7,786 bases of DNA from Marinosulfonomonas sp. (lineage in GTDB: Bacteria > Pseudomonadota > Alphaproteobacteria > Rhodobacterales > Rhodobacteraceae). Position 1 is the first letter of the stretch. The number at the start of each line of letters is the position of its first letter. The position numbers and the translations under genes were made by a program. Of this stretch, positions 1-7,139 are shown one piece after another. The stretch is from the NCBI GenBank assembly GCA_026989405.1, contig JALSJL010000491.1, forward strand, positions 1-7,786, written 5' to 3'. The notes under the pieces are model-generated. The model was not told the origin of the DNA, did not search any database, and was given only the letters and a program-made list of their open reading frames with translations.

Positions 1-1530
1 GAACGACTGGATTGTTTTCAGGGCTCCGTCCAATTCCTCGCCATGTTCATCCGACAAGGCCGCTTCGCGCAATCGACCTATCCACTCGGCGGCATCCGCA
101 CGCCCATCCAGCAAATCCAGGGCATTGATGATCCTGGTGAATTTTGAATGGCCGCGTGCGTGGGTATCGGAATACCCCTTGATCAGGCGCTGACATTTGA
201 ACAGTTCAACGCCAAGTGCGTAGTCGTCCTTCGACCGCGAAACCGCAATGTCCATCAGCGCTTCCAGATGCCGGGTTTCAACCCCATGGCGCAGCAATCG
301 GCGCCGGACCGGTCGCAAGGAGCTTGCGGCAAACAACATCAGGAAGCCGCCGATCCGATCAGTTCGAACGCGTTTCCCGTTCCCGGCAATGATGCCAAGG
401 ACTTTTTGTAGCAACCCGCTCCTGGACACCCGTTTGCCAATGGATGCCGGCATCATGGAAATCAGCTCTTCGGTTCTCGGGTGAAAATACTCCGTAACCC
501 GAAGCACTTGCCCATTTTCCACGTCCTGCTCCTTGCGCAGCCGAGCATCACGGCCGGCGCGAGTCTTCAGGTCGGCCACGCGGATGATGTCGTCATAGCA
601 CATTGCGTTGGCAATGTATTTTGCCGCGGTTTCGGTCAGAGCGAAGTTCCTGGCTGCACTGTCGGCCTTCAGAACGCGTTCCAGATGGTTGAGGTATTCC
701 TCGCCGTAGTCACAGTCCTGATAGTCCACGGTCTTTCGCAGACCCGCATCTGCCATCGCCCGGACCGGTTCCGGAAAGAGCTGCAGCCGTTGTTCAAGCC
801 GCGTCCAGCGGGCAAGCAGCGCCTTGGGTCCTGACGGCACAAACAACGTTCTTGCCGGCGTGCGGTTCTGCCCGTCTTCCGAAAAATTCAGGGCGGACCG
901 GAATGCCGCCAGGCTGGCGTCCACACCCTTGCCGGACTTTCGAATCACGCTCTCGTACAGGTCAATGCCAAACGGCAGGGCCCGGCTGCGCGCCAGCGCG
1001 CCGAACAGGCTGGCAGATATCATGCTGCCACTGTCCCGCGCCAGCTTTTCCATGTCGAAACAGATCAGTTCCCTGGCGCTGGCAGCTATGCTGTCAAGCA
1101 CATCGCGACTGTTGTTGCGCCCGTCGCCGGGAACCTGTTTTTCGGACACCGCCAGTATCCGGTGACTGGACGCGATCAGCGTGGTTCTGTCCGGGGTCAC
1201 GAACCCGCGCATGACGGCCCGGCCCGCTTCCATCAATTCGGAAGCGATCAGAACATCAACGTCGCCAGCCGTGGGGGACAATGCAAAAACCGGCAACTGT
1301 TCCGATTTTGGCGCCATTTCGACATAGTAGATCGTCGAGCCCGTGCGCTGCGCCACGCCGGCGACCGATGTGACCTGGGCCTCGTAGCCACCGAGTTCGG
1401 CCAGGTCGGCCACCCAATTCGACAGAACGCCGCCCCCTTGCCCGCCAACCGCAAGGATCGCGAGCTTCAGGATGCCGGCAGACCCATCCGCCGGAAGCCC
1501 GTCGCGCGTGAGTTCATCAACCACATTCAT
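1..1530 (-). CDS. iorB: Indolepyruvate oxidoreductase subunit beta (partial, C-terminus off the left edge)
   Basis: Beta subunit of indolepyruvate oxidoreductase, the cytoplasmic partner of IorA in CoA-dependent oxidative decarboxylation of aryl-pyruvates to aryl-acetyl-CoA. My reverse-strand translation from ATG 1530-1528 is open for all 510 codons to base 1, so only the extreme C-terminus and stop are missing. The gamma-type oxidoreductase domain starts near residue 22 with the glycine-rich GGQGGG (residues 29-34), followed by GVAQRTGS (58-65), the usual IorB signature. The region after about residue 210 resembles the long C-terminal extension (DUF6537-like) of the proteobacterial form, which is absent from the short archaeal IorB. 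The start overlaps the iorA stop as ATGA and has no convincing Shine-Dalgarno sequence, so translational coupling is likely. Family assignment is firm. The true substrate (indole-, phenyl- or hydroxyphenylpyruvate, or another 2-oxo acid) cannot be read from sequence. Confidence 0.9.
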   Translation of the reverse strand, partial: MNVVDELTRDGLPADGSAGILKLAILAVGGQGGGVLSNWVADLAELGGYEAQVTSVAGVAQRTGSTIYYVEMAPKSEQLPVFALSPTAGDVDVLIASELMEAGRAVMRGFVTPDRTTLIASSHRILAVSEKQVPGDGRNNSRDVLDSIAASARELICFDMEKLARDSGSMISASLFGALARSRALPFGIDLYESVIRKSGKGVDASLAAFRSALNFSEDGQNRTPARTLFVPSGPKALLARWTRLEQRLQLFPEPVRAMADAGLRKTVDYQDCDYGEEYLNHLERVLKADSAARNFALTETAAKYIANAMCYDDIIRVADLKTRAGRDARLRKEQDVENGQVLRVTEYFHPRTEELISMMPASIGKRVSRSGLLQKVLGIIAGNGKRVRTDRIGGFLMLFAASSLRPVRRRLLRHGVETRHLEALMDIAVSRSKDDYALGVELFKCQRLIKGYSDTHARGHSKFTRIINALDLLDGRADAAEWIGRLREAALSDEHGEELDGALKTIQSF

Positions 1531-3692
1531 GGGGCGGTCACTTCGCGAAAGCCAAGCCGGCGCGCCTGCCTGCGGTTCTGCAGAAAACGGATCACCCGAG
1601 TGCGCAGGCCATGAAGCACTCTATCAATCCAGCCCGGATTCTGAACCAGATCGGCACGATAGAACGACGGGCAGAGAATGGCGGCATCAGCCACTTCCCC
1701 GCAGTTCCCGCAGCCCACGCAGTCACTGTCAATCGCGGCCACGGGATCGTCACGCAACGGATCATCCAGAGACTTGACCGACAAGGACGGGCAGCCCGAC
1801 AGCCGGATGCAGGCGTGATCACCGGTGCATACGTCCTCGTCCACACCAAACCGGGTGCGCAAGACCCGTTGGCCGTCACGGACCGCCTTGCGCAGCAGCG
1901 GTTTTTCGCGGCGTTGCTTGTTCAGCATGCACTCCGATGCAGCGATGATGACCTTGGGGCCGGTTTCCGTGGTTGTGAGAGCATCGCGCAGCACGTCTCG
2001 CATCGCCCCGACATCATAGGTATGGTCGATCTGGCGCACCCATTTCGCCCCGACACCCTGAACCGCCCGTTTGATCGGGTTCTGCGTGGCCCGGGCCGAA
2101 TTGTCGGCACGCGACGACAACAGATCCTGCCCGCCCGTTGCTGCTGAATAAAAGTTGTCAACGATCACGATCACGCCGTCATTGTCGTTATAGACCGCGT
2201 TGCCGATGGAACTGGTCAGGCCGTTATGCCAAAAACCGCCGTCACCGATGAACGAGATAGAGCGTTTCGTGGCGCCCTTCACATTGAAGGCGGAGCTGGA
2301 CGCCGGGCCAAGGCCATAGCCCATGGTGGTTGCGCCAATGTCAAACGGCGCATTGATCGAGAACAGATGGCAGCCGATGTCGCTGGCGACGTGATGCTCG
2401 CCCAGTTCCTGTTGCACCAGTTTTGTTGCGGCAAAGATGGGCCGCTCCGGGCAGCCGACGCAGAAACCTGGCGGGCGGGCCGGAACATTGCTGGTCAGCT
2501 TTTCGTCAAGAAGGACTGGCGGTCCGTTTGGCGCGCGCTTGTCGGCCGACAGCAGATCTCCGGCATGCGCATCAATGAACGCGCGAACCGCGTCCAGCAT
2601 GATTGTCCCGGTAAGCTCACCGGCATCCGGGAAGAAAGCGTGGCTTTTCCCCTCGATCCGAACAGCTTGACCGGCCTTGTGCAAGATGGCCCGGATATTC
2701 TGCTCCAGGTAATCCGGATAGCCTTCTTCGACGATCAGCACTGCATCTTTCGTCGCCGTGAAGGCCAGGATTTCGTCATCAATCAACGGGTAAACGACGT
2801 TCATCACATAAAGCGGGATATCCGTCTTTCCGCAGGCGTCCGCCAGCCCCAACCTTTGCAGCGCCCGGATCACACCGTTGTACATCCCGCCCTGCAAGAC
2901 GATCCCGATACGTTCTCTTTCATCGCCGAAAACCTCGTTCAGCCCCTGTTCGACAATGAATTTCCTGGCGGCCGGCAGCCGCTTGGCAACCTTTTCCTGC
3001 TCATGCTTGTAGGACGCAGGCGGCAGGACCACCCGCTCCAGTTCGCGCTGCGGGTTTTCCAATGCCTGGCGAACCGTCATTTCCGGCGGTCGATTGTCCG
3101 AGGCAACGAATTCCCCCCGCAAATGGCAGGATCGAATGCGAACCTCCAACATGACCGGTGTGTTCGAGGCTTCGGATAGACGGAACCCATCGCCGACCGC
3201 CTTGACGATTGATGGCAGGTTTGGACGCGGGTCCAACAGCCAGATCTGGCTTTTCATGGCGAATGCGTGGCTGCGTTCCTGCATGATCGAGGAACCTTCG
3301 CCGTAATCTTCCCCGACGATCACCAACGCGCCGCCCCTGACCCCTCCCGATGCCAGATTCGCCAGGGCATCGGAGGCGACATTGGTCCCGACCGTGGACT
3401 TGAAGGTAACCGCACCGCGGATTGGATAGTGCACGGACGCAGCCAACATGGCAGCCGCGGCGGCTTCGGACGCGCTGCTTTCGAAGTGGACTCCAAGTTC
3501 GTCCAGAATATCCTGCGCATCCGAAAGCACATCCATCAGGTGGCTGATCGGTGCCCCCTGGTATCCTCCGACGTAACCAACACCGTTTTCCAGCAATGCC
3601 TTGGTTATGGCCAGAATGCCTTCGCCCGCGAACACTTCGCCTGCGGATTTTCTAAGGTGTTGAACTTCGGTTTTGAACGATCTTTCGGCCAA
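1527..3692 (-). CDS. iorA: Indolepyruvate oxidoreductase subunit alpha (TPP-dependent, Fe-S)
   Basis: Thiamine-diphosphate enzyme subunit that, with IorB, converts an aryl-pyruvate plus CoA to aryl-acetyl-CoA and CO2, passing electrons to a ferredoxin-like acceptor. The 721-residue protein has an N-terminal pyrimidine-binding domain (GGYQGAP, 42-48), a central domain, the family motif FCVGCPER (410-417), and the TPP-binding domain with GDGGFWHNG (483-491) and VDNFYSAATGGQD (511-523). The C-terminal Fe-S region has C622, C628, C634-P, then C658, C661, C664 and C674-P. The start is TTG at 3692-3690: GGAG (3701-3704) lies 8 bases upstream and there is no ATG nearby in frame. It follows marR by 70 bases, which hold its own promoter and operator, and overlaps iorB by 4 bases. 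No ferredoxin gene lies in the window, so the electron acceptor is unknown. Identity is confident; substrate is inferred from the family only. Confidence 0.93.
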   Translation of the reverse strand: MAERSFKTEVQHLRKSAGEVFAGEGILAITKALLENGVGYVGGYQGAPISHLMDVLSDAQDILDELGVHFESSASEAAAAAMLAASVHYPIRGAVTFKSTVGTNVASDALANLASGGVRGGALVIVGEDYGEGSSIMQERSHAFAMKSQIWLLDPRPNLPSIVKAVGDGFRLSEASNTPVMLEVRIRSCHLRGEFVASDNRPPEMTVRQALENPQRELERVVLPPASYKHEQEKVAKRLPAARKFIVEQGLNEVFGDERERIGIVLQGGMYNGVIRALQRLGLADACGKTDIPLYVMNVVYPLIDDEILAFTATKDAVLIVEEGYPDYLEQNIRAILHKAGQAVRIEGKSHAFFPDAGELTGTIMLDAVRAFIDAHAGDLLSADKRAPNGPPVLLDEKLTSNVPARPPGFCVGCPERPIFAATKLVQQELGEHHVASDIGCHLFSINAPFDIGATTMGYGLGPASSSAFNVKGATKRSISFIGDGGFWHNGLTSSIGNAVYNDNDGVIVIVDNFYSAATGGQDLLSSRADNSARATQNPIKRAVQGVGAKWVRQIDHTYDVGAMRDVLRDALTTTETGPKVIIAASECMLNKQRREKPLLRKAVRDGQRVLRTRFGVDEDVCTGDHACIRLSGCPSLSVKSLDDPLRDDPVAAIDSDCVGCGNCGEVADAAILCPSFYRADLVQNPGWIDRVLHGLRTRVIRFLQNRRQARRLGFREVTAP

Positions 3693-3700
3693 GCAATTCG

Positions 3701-3704
3701 CTCC
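3701..3704 (-). promoter_or_regulatory. Ribosome binding site that fixes the TTG start of iorA
   Basis: On the minus strand this reads GGAG, 8 bases before TTG at 3692-3690. No ATG or GTG in frame nearby has a comparable site, so it decides the iorA start. Confidence 0.65.
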
Positions 3705-3713
3705 GGGACTGTA

Positions 3714-3727
3714 TATGATTTTTCATA
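3714..3727. promoter_or_regulatory. Putative MarR operator at the iorA promoter
   Basis: Plus strand reads TATGA-TTTT-TCATA, a perfect inverted repeat with 5-bp arms and a 4-bp centre. It covers the predicted -10 of the iorA promoter and the expected transcription start, a placement typical of a repressor that blocks RNA polymerase. The same TATGA-N4-TCATA pattern occurs upstream of dctP (7140-7153). A MarR-family gene ends 36 bases away and is the obvious candidate binder. The repeat is seen directly; the binding protein is inferred. Confidence 0.6.
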
Positions 3728-3750
3728 CAATAATTCATGCCGCGCGTCAA
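3722..3750 (-). promoter_or_regulatory. Predicted sigma-70 type promoter of iorAB
   Basis: On the minus strand, TTGACG (3750-3745, five of six matches to TTGACA) is followed by a 17-bp spacer and TATGAA (3727-3722, four of six matches to TATAAT). It lies between the marR stop and iorA, giving a leader of roughly 20-25 bases before the TTG start. The -10 hexamer forms one arm of the inverted repeat at 3714-3727. iorAB can therefore probably be transcribed separately from the upstream operon, though read-through from marR is also possible because no terminator is visible between them. Confidence 0.55.
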
Positions 3751-3762
3751 AAGAATCATCGG

Positions 3763-4215
3763 CTAGATCTTGTTCACCCGAATGTTCTCGAGCATTTTCA
3801 TGAGGATCCGGCGCAATGCCTCCTGGTCGGCGGCTGAAATTCCCTTCATCATCGCCCGATTCTGCTCTTCAATTACCGGGTAGATCTTGCGGTATGTTTC
3901 TTCTCCCGCCCTGGTCAGGCGCACCATTCTGATCCGGCTGTCTTGCGCATCAGCATACCGTTCGACCAGTCCTTCGGCTTCCAACCGGTCCAAAGCCCTG
4001 CTCATGGTTGGCTGTTCGGCAATCGCATGAACACAAAGATCGTTCACCGAAAGCCCCCCCAGGAGTTTCAGCGATACCAGGATTCGGGTCTTGATGGTGG
4101 TCAGACCAACTGCGCCAAGTTCCTTGTGAACGGACTTGTTATACCGGTGCGTAATCCGGTTCAGCAGGTATGAATGCAGGTTTTCAAGAGTTTGCACGCC
4201 GGTATGATTTTTCAA
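3763..4215 (-). CDS. MarR-family transcriptional regulator
   Basis: Winged helix-turn-helix DNA-binding regulator of about 150 residues, the normal MarR size. The helical N-terminus (about 8-35) would form the dimer interface. The core motif LSVNDLCVHAIAEQPTMSRA (55-74) contains the helix-turn-helix, with recognition helix near 67-80, and the wing ends in RIRMVRLTRAG (94-104). C-terminal dimerisation helices follow. I chose TTG at 4215-4213 because AGGA (4222-4225) sits 6 bases upstream and it begins 1 base after the dctM stop. GTG at 4197-4195 (144 residues) is an alternative, and an ATG at 4245 would overlap dctM by 29 bases. It is apparently co-transcribed with dctPQM and lies directly before iorAB. 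The shared inverted repeat at both promoters suggests it controls uptake and catabolism together. MarR proteins often respond to aromatic carboxylates or CoA thioesters; the ligand here is unknown. Confidence 0.9.
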   Translation of the reverse strand: MKNHTGVQTLENLHSYLLNRITHRYNKSVHKELGAVGLTTIKTRILVSLKLLGGLSVNDLCVHAIAEQPTMSRALDRLEAEGLVERYADAQDSRIRMVRLTRAGEETYRKIYPVIEEQNRAMMKGISAADQEALRRILMKMLENIRVNKI

Positions 4216-4216
4216 G
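4203..4216. promoter_or_regulatory. Degenerate copy of the TATGA-N4-TCATA repeat at the marR start
   Basis: Plus strand reads TATGATTTTTCAAG. Its first 12 bases are identical to the iorA operator (3714-3725), but the second arm is TCAAG instead of TCATA. It overlaps the proposed TTG start of marR and the base between dctM and marR. It could be a weak autoregulatory site or chance within coding sequence. No promoter is visible next to it. Confidence 0.25.
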
Positions 4217-5530
4217 TTACATCCTCGTCGGTAGGTACAGTGCAAGGGATGGCAGGGCCAACAGCAGTGCCAGACGCAATATATCCATCATCCAGAACGG
4301 TGTGACACCCCGAAAAATCGTGCCGGTCGATACATTGCCAACGACGCCCTTGAGAACAAAAACATTAAGCCCGACCGGCGGGGTGATCAGGCTGATTTCT
4401 GTCACGACAACCACGATGATACCAAACCAGACCGGATCAAATCCAAGCCCGGTCACCAATGGGAAAAAGATCGGGACGGTCAGCAACAGCATCGAGAGGG
4501 ATTCGAAAACACAGCCCAGTACGATGTAGATCGCAAGAATGATCGCCATGACCATCCAGGGCTTTATGTCAAAGGCCGTGATAACGGCGCGAAGGTCTTC
4601 CGGCAAACCTGCCAGATTGACGAAGTTCGAAAATATCCACGCCCCGGTCAGAACCGCAAAAAGCGACGCCGTGGTCAAGGCTGTTTCGCGCAGAACCTGG
4701 ATGGTGTCTTCAAGTTTCAGCCGGCCACGGGCCAGCGCGATAAGGAACGCCCCCATGGCCCCCATCCCGGCCGCTTCGGTCGGCGAAAAGGACAGGTGCA
4801 GCGGCCAGAAATCGAGCACGCCGTAGAGCCCGCCAATGACCAGAAAGAACAACAGCAATACGGCCCACACATTCTTGAGCGCAGTCAATCGACCAGCCCA
4901 GTTCGTGCGCGGCCCGGCCGGCCCGGCAGCGGGGTCACGCATGACCGAGAACTTGACCGCAATCAGGTAGAACACGATGCCCAGGAAACCGGGAATGACC
5001 CCGGCGATGAACAGTTTTCCGATAGAGGTTTCCGTCAACAATCCGTAGATCACCAGAATGACGGAAGGTGGAATGAGGATCCCCAGCGTTCCCCCGGCGG
5101 CAATTGACGCGGTCGACAGCCCGTCAGAATACCCGAACCGACGCATTTCCGGCATGGCAACCTTGGACATGGTGGCGGCGGTGGCCAGCGATGACCCGGA
5201 TATGGCCGCAAACCCACCGCAGGCAACGATCGTCGCCATCGCCAGACCTCCTCGGAAATGCCCCATGAAAGCGTTGGCGGCTGTATAAAGCTCGCGACTG
5301 ATCCCGCCCTTGTTGACGAACAATCCCATCAGGATGAACAGGGGAACGACGCTCAGACCATAGTCCTGACTGGTGTCGATCAGAAGCCGCGATACCATTG
5401 AAATTGCACCGCGAAAGCTGTTTTCATACATGTAGCCCAGCATGCCCACCAGCCCCATGGCAAAGGCAATCGGCATGCGGAAAAGCGCCAGCGTCAGAAC
5501 GCAGACAAAACCGATGGCACCTTCAATCAT
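4217..5530 (-). CDS. dctM: TRAP transporter large permease subunit (DctM type)
   Basis: Large, multi-spanning inner-membrane subunit of a tripartite ATP-independent periplasmic transporter, which forms the Na+ or H+ driven translocation channel. Its 437 residues match the usual family length and the protein is hydrophobic throughout, consistent with about 11-12 membrane segments. Recognisable family stretches are PIAFAMGL (20-27), VVPLFILMGLFVNKGG (61-76), GGFAAISGSSLATAATM (105-121), AGGTLGILIPPS (145-156), FSPTEAAGMGA (248-258) and SLITPPVGLNVFVLKG (380-395). ATG 5530-5528 overlaps the dctQ end by 8 bases and has GGAG 7 bases upstream, indicating coupled translation. marR follows after a single base. 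The permease sequence does not reveal the substrate; the neighbouring iorAB suggests an aryl 2-oxo acid or related carboxylate. Confidence 0.95.
   Translation of the reverse strand: MIEGAIGFVCVLTLALFRMPIAFAMGLVGMLGYMYENSFRGAISMVSRLLIDTSQDYGLSVVPLFILMGLFVNKGGISRELYTAANAFMGHFRGGLAMATIVACGGFAAISGSSLATAATMSKVAMPEMRRFGYSDGLSTASIAAGGTLGILIPPSVILVIYGLLTETSIGKLFIAGVIPGFLGIVFYLIAVKFSVMRDPAAGPAGPRTNWAGRLTALKNVWAVLLLFFLVIGGLYGVLDFWPLHLSFSPTEAAGMGAMGAFLIALARGRLKLEDTIQVLRETALTTASLFAVLTGAWIFSNFVNLAGLPEDLRAVITAFDIKPWMVMAIILAIYIVLGCVFESLSMLLLTVPIFFPLVTGLGFDPVWFGIIVVVVTEISLITPPVGLNVFVLKGVVGNVSTGTIFRGVTPFWMMDILRLALLLALPSLALYLPTRM
4222..4225 (-). promoter_or_regulatory. Ribosome binding site supporting the TTG start of marR
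   Basis: AGGA on the minus strand, inside the last dctM codons and 6 bases before TTG 4215-4213. The alternative GTG at 4197 has no comparable upstream site, which favours the TTG start. Confidence 0.45.
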
Positions 5531-6029
5531 TCAGTCGCTCCAGGTAACGGGGGGCAAGCCCGATCGCCATTGCGCGCATGAACAAGACGATCATCGTGGC
5601 GTAGATCATGATTGCAACGAACCAGCTGACATAGAACACGGGAAGGCCCAGGTATTCGGTGACATCACCGTATGATCGCGACCGTTCTGCCAACACGATG
5701 ACCTTCTGGGCGGGCCACCACAACATGATGGCGCAGGCAATGGTGACCACGGCTTCGGTGGCACGCGCCAGGTGGTAACGGTTCAGGAAACCGTCCAGCA
5801 GATCGACTGTGATGTGCTCTCCTTTTCCGGACAAGACGGGCATCACCGAAAAAACGATGATGGCCATCAGAATTCGGGTCAGTTCCGTTACGGCCTGAAT
5901 CGGCGCATTGAAGGCAGAGCGCAGAACGACGTCGAAAAACGTCATTGTCATCAGGGAAAACAGGGCGACGCTTGAAATGCCGACCAGAAAATTCCGGCTG
6001 TGGCGTAAAAGGGCGATGGCAAGCGGCAT
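5523..6029 (-). CDS. dctQ: TRAP transporter small permease subunit (DctQ type)
   Basis: Small inner-membrane subunit of the TRAP transporter, which pairs with DctM and helps dock the binding protein. The 168-residue protein shows four hydrophobic segments at about 14-34, 47-66, 92-108 and 130-151, the standard DctQ topology. The region FFDVVLRSAFNAPIQAVTEL (31-50) and the GKGEHITVDLL loop (68-78) are typical of the family. ATG 6029-6027 has AGGA 6 bases upstream. It lies 59 bases after dctP, across a GC-rich hairpin, and overlaps dctM by 8 bases. Confidence 0.93.
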   Translation of the reverse strand: MPLAIALLRHSRNFLVGISSVALFSLMTMTFFDVVLRSAFNAPIQAVTELTRILMAIIVFSVMPVLSGKGEHITVDLLDGFLNRYHLARATEAVVTIACAIMLWWPAQKVIVLAERSRSYGDVTEYLGLPVFYVSWFVAIMIYATMIVLFMRAMAIGLAPRYLERLND

Positions 6030-6055
6030 GAGAAATCCTGGCTTTGGTGGTGAAA

Positions 6056-6079
6056 GGGGCGGCCAGTCATGGCCGCCCC
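6056..6079 (-). repeat. GC-rich hairpin between dctP and dctQ
   Basis: A perfect inverted repeat: GGGGCGGCC (6056-6064) pairs with GGCCGCCCC (6071-6079), and one further A-T pair leaves a 4-base loop. It begins 10 bases after the dctP stop in the direction of transcription. The downstream sequence is TTTC with no uridine tract, so it is unlikely to be a strong intrinsic terminator. A 3' mRNA stabiliser or partial attenuator that raises binding protein over membrane subunits is the likely role, as known for other solute-binding-protein operons. Confidence 0.6.
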
Positions 6080-6088
6080 AGCCATTGG

Positions 6089-7105
6089 TTAGTTTTTCGC
6101 CATTTCCGATTTGACCATTTCATAGGCCGCCTGCGCATCGACACCGGCCGCGGCAAGCTCTGCGAGAACCTTGGCCGTGATATCATCCACAATGCTGGCG
6201 AATGCTTCCTGATCCGCCGGCGATGCCACGGTGATCGTGTTGTCCGCGGCCGCTTCGGTTGCGGCGCGACCGGCAGCGTCGGATTCGTCCCAGACAGCAC
6301 CCATCATGCGACTTGCGGGTTCGCCGAACACCTTGTCTTCGAGGGCCTTCCGAATGTCTTCGGGAAGCCCGTCAAATGTTTCCTGATTCATGATGATGGC
6401 AAATGAGCCGCGATAGAACCCGCCAGGCATTTCGAACACGTTCCTGGCCACTTCGGTCAGCTTGAAACCAATCCGGCTTTCAAACGGGATAAAGACGCCA
6501 TCGGCGGCCCCCGAGGCCAGGGTTTCATAGACTTTCGGTGCCGGAACGCGAATGCCGACCACACCCAGTGCCGCTCCGACGTCACCGGCCACACCGCCAC
6601 CAATGCGCATTTTCAGGCCACTGATGTCTGCCAGTGAGCCGATTTGCTTGTTGGAATGGGCCTGCCCCGGGCCATGGACATTCAAGGCAATGACCTTGAC
6701 CCCGCGATGCTCGTCAAGCGCGGCCAGGTATTTCTCATATACGCGCCAATAGGCGACCGATGCCGCTTCGGCGCTCCCTTCATAGCCAGGCAATTCGATC
6801 AGTTTGGTGCCAACAAACCTTCCGGGCTGATAGCCGTGGAAAATGATGCTGATGTCGGCCGCGCCATCGGTGATCAGATCCATCTGCGCCGGAGGCGGCG
6901 CCAGCCCGAACTTCAGCTCGCCGGTGACTTCGCCATTCGTGGCCTTTTCCATCATGTCGATCAACCCTTCAAACATGCCGGTGTTGATACGATGCTGTGG
7001 GGGTAGCCAGGTTGAAATCGTCAATTTGGTTTCGGCCAGTGCACCGGAACTGAGCGCTGCAAGTGACACGGCGACCGCCGATATCAGTCTGGTTATTCCA
7101 TTCAT
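6089..7105 (-). CDS. dctP: TRAP transporter periplasmic solute-binding protein (DctP type)
   Basis: Periplasmic binding protein that captures the substrate and delivers it to DctQM. The 338-residue product begins with a Sec signal peptide (about residues 1-24, hydrophobic core 7-20, cleavage after ALA before E25). The mature domain contains the family stretch GLKMRIGGG (163-171), where R167 aligns with the conserved arginine that grips the substrate carboxylate, then VPAPKVYETLASGAADG (187-203), a hallmark of DctP proteins. I chose ATG 7105-7103 because GGAGG (7114-7118) lies 8 bases upstream and a signal peptide follows at once. The reading frame stays open to 7288, but that longer form would lack a leading signal peptide and run into the divergent gene. 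It is the first gene of dctPQM-marR. The conserved arginine supports a carboxylate ligand; which one is unknown. Confidence 0.95.
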   Translation of the reverse strand: MNGITRLISAVAVSLAALSSGALAETKLTISTWLPPQHRINTGMFEGLIDMMEKATNGEVTGELKFGLAPPPAQMDLITDGAADISIIFHGYQPGRFVGTKLIELPGYEGSAEAASVAYWRVYEKYLAALDEHRGVKVIALNVHGPGQAHSNKQIGSLADISGLKMRIGGGVAGDVGAALGVVGIRVPAPKVYETLASGAADGVFIPFESRIGFKLTEVARNVFEMPGGFYRGSFAIIMNQETFDGLPEDIRKALEDKVFGEPASRMMGAVWDESDAAGRAATEAAADNTITVASPADQEAFASIVDDITAKVLAELAAAGVDAQAAYEMVKSEMAKN

Positions 7106-7113
7106 TTCGGTTT

Positions 7114-7118
7114 CCTCC
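7114..7118 (-). promoter_or_regulatory. Strong ribosome binding site fixing the dctP start
   Basis: GGAGG on the minus strand, 8 bases before ATG 7105-7103. It supports this start over the upstream in-frame ATG at 7288. Confidence 0.75.
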
Positions 7119-7139
7119 AGGGTTGAACACCGATAATCA

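Noticed and set aside
1162..1614. Plus-strand open frames of about 100-150 codons across the left 1.6 kb
   Set aside because: The minus strand is open for 510 codons with clear IorB motifs. The plus-strand frames are its shadows, and the region is not intergenic or degraded.
2226..3179. A 317-codon open frame on the plus strand
   Set aside because: It lies entirely antisense to iorA, whose TPP and Fe-S motifs are unmistakable. The antisense translation shows no recognisable domain and is typical of a shadow frame in GC-rich coding DNA.
4216..4245. Upstream ATG start for marR at 4245
   Set aside because: It overlaps dctM by 29 bases and adds residues not typical of the MarR N-terminus. TTG 4215 has a spaced AGGA and begins right after the dctM stop.
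6056..6079. The dctP-dctQ hairpin as an intrinsic terminator
   Set aside because: No run of uridines follows the stem in the transcribed direction, and dctQM must be expressed with dctP for a working transporter.
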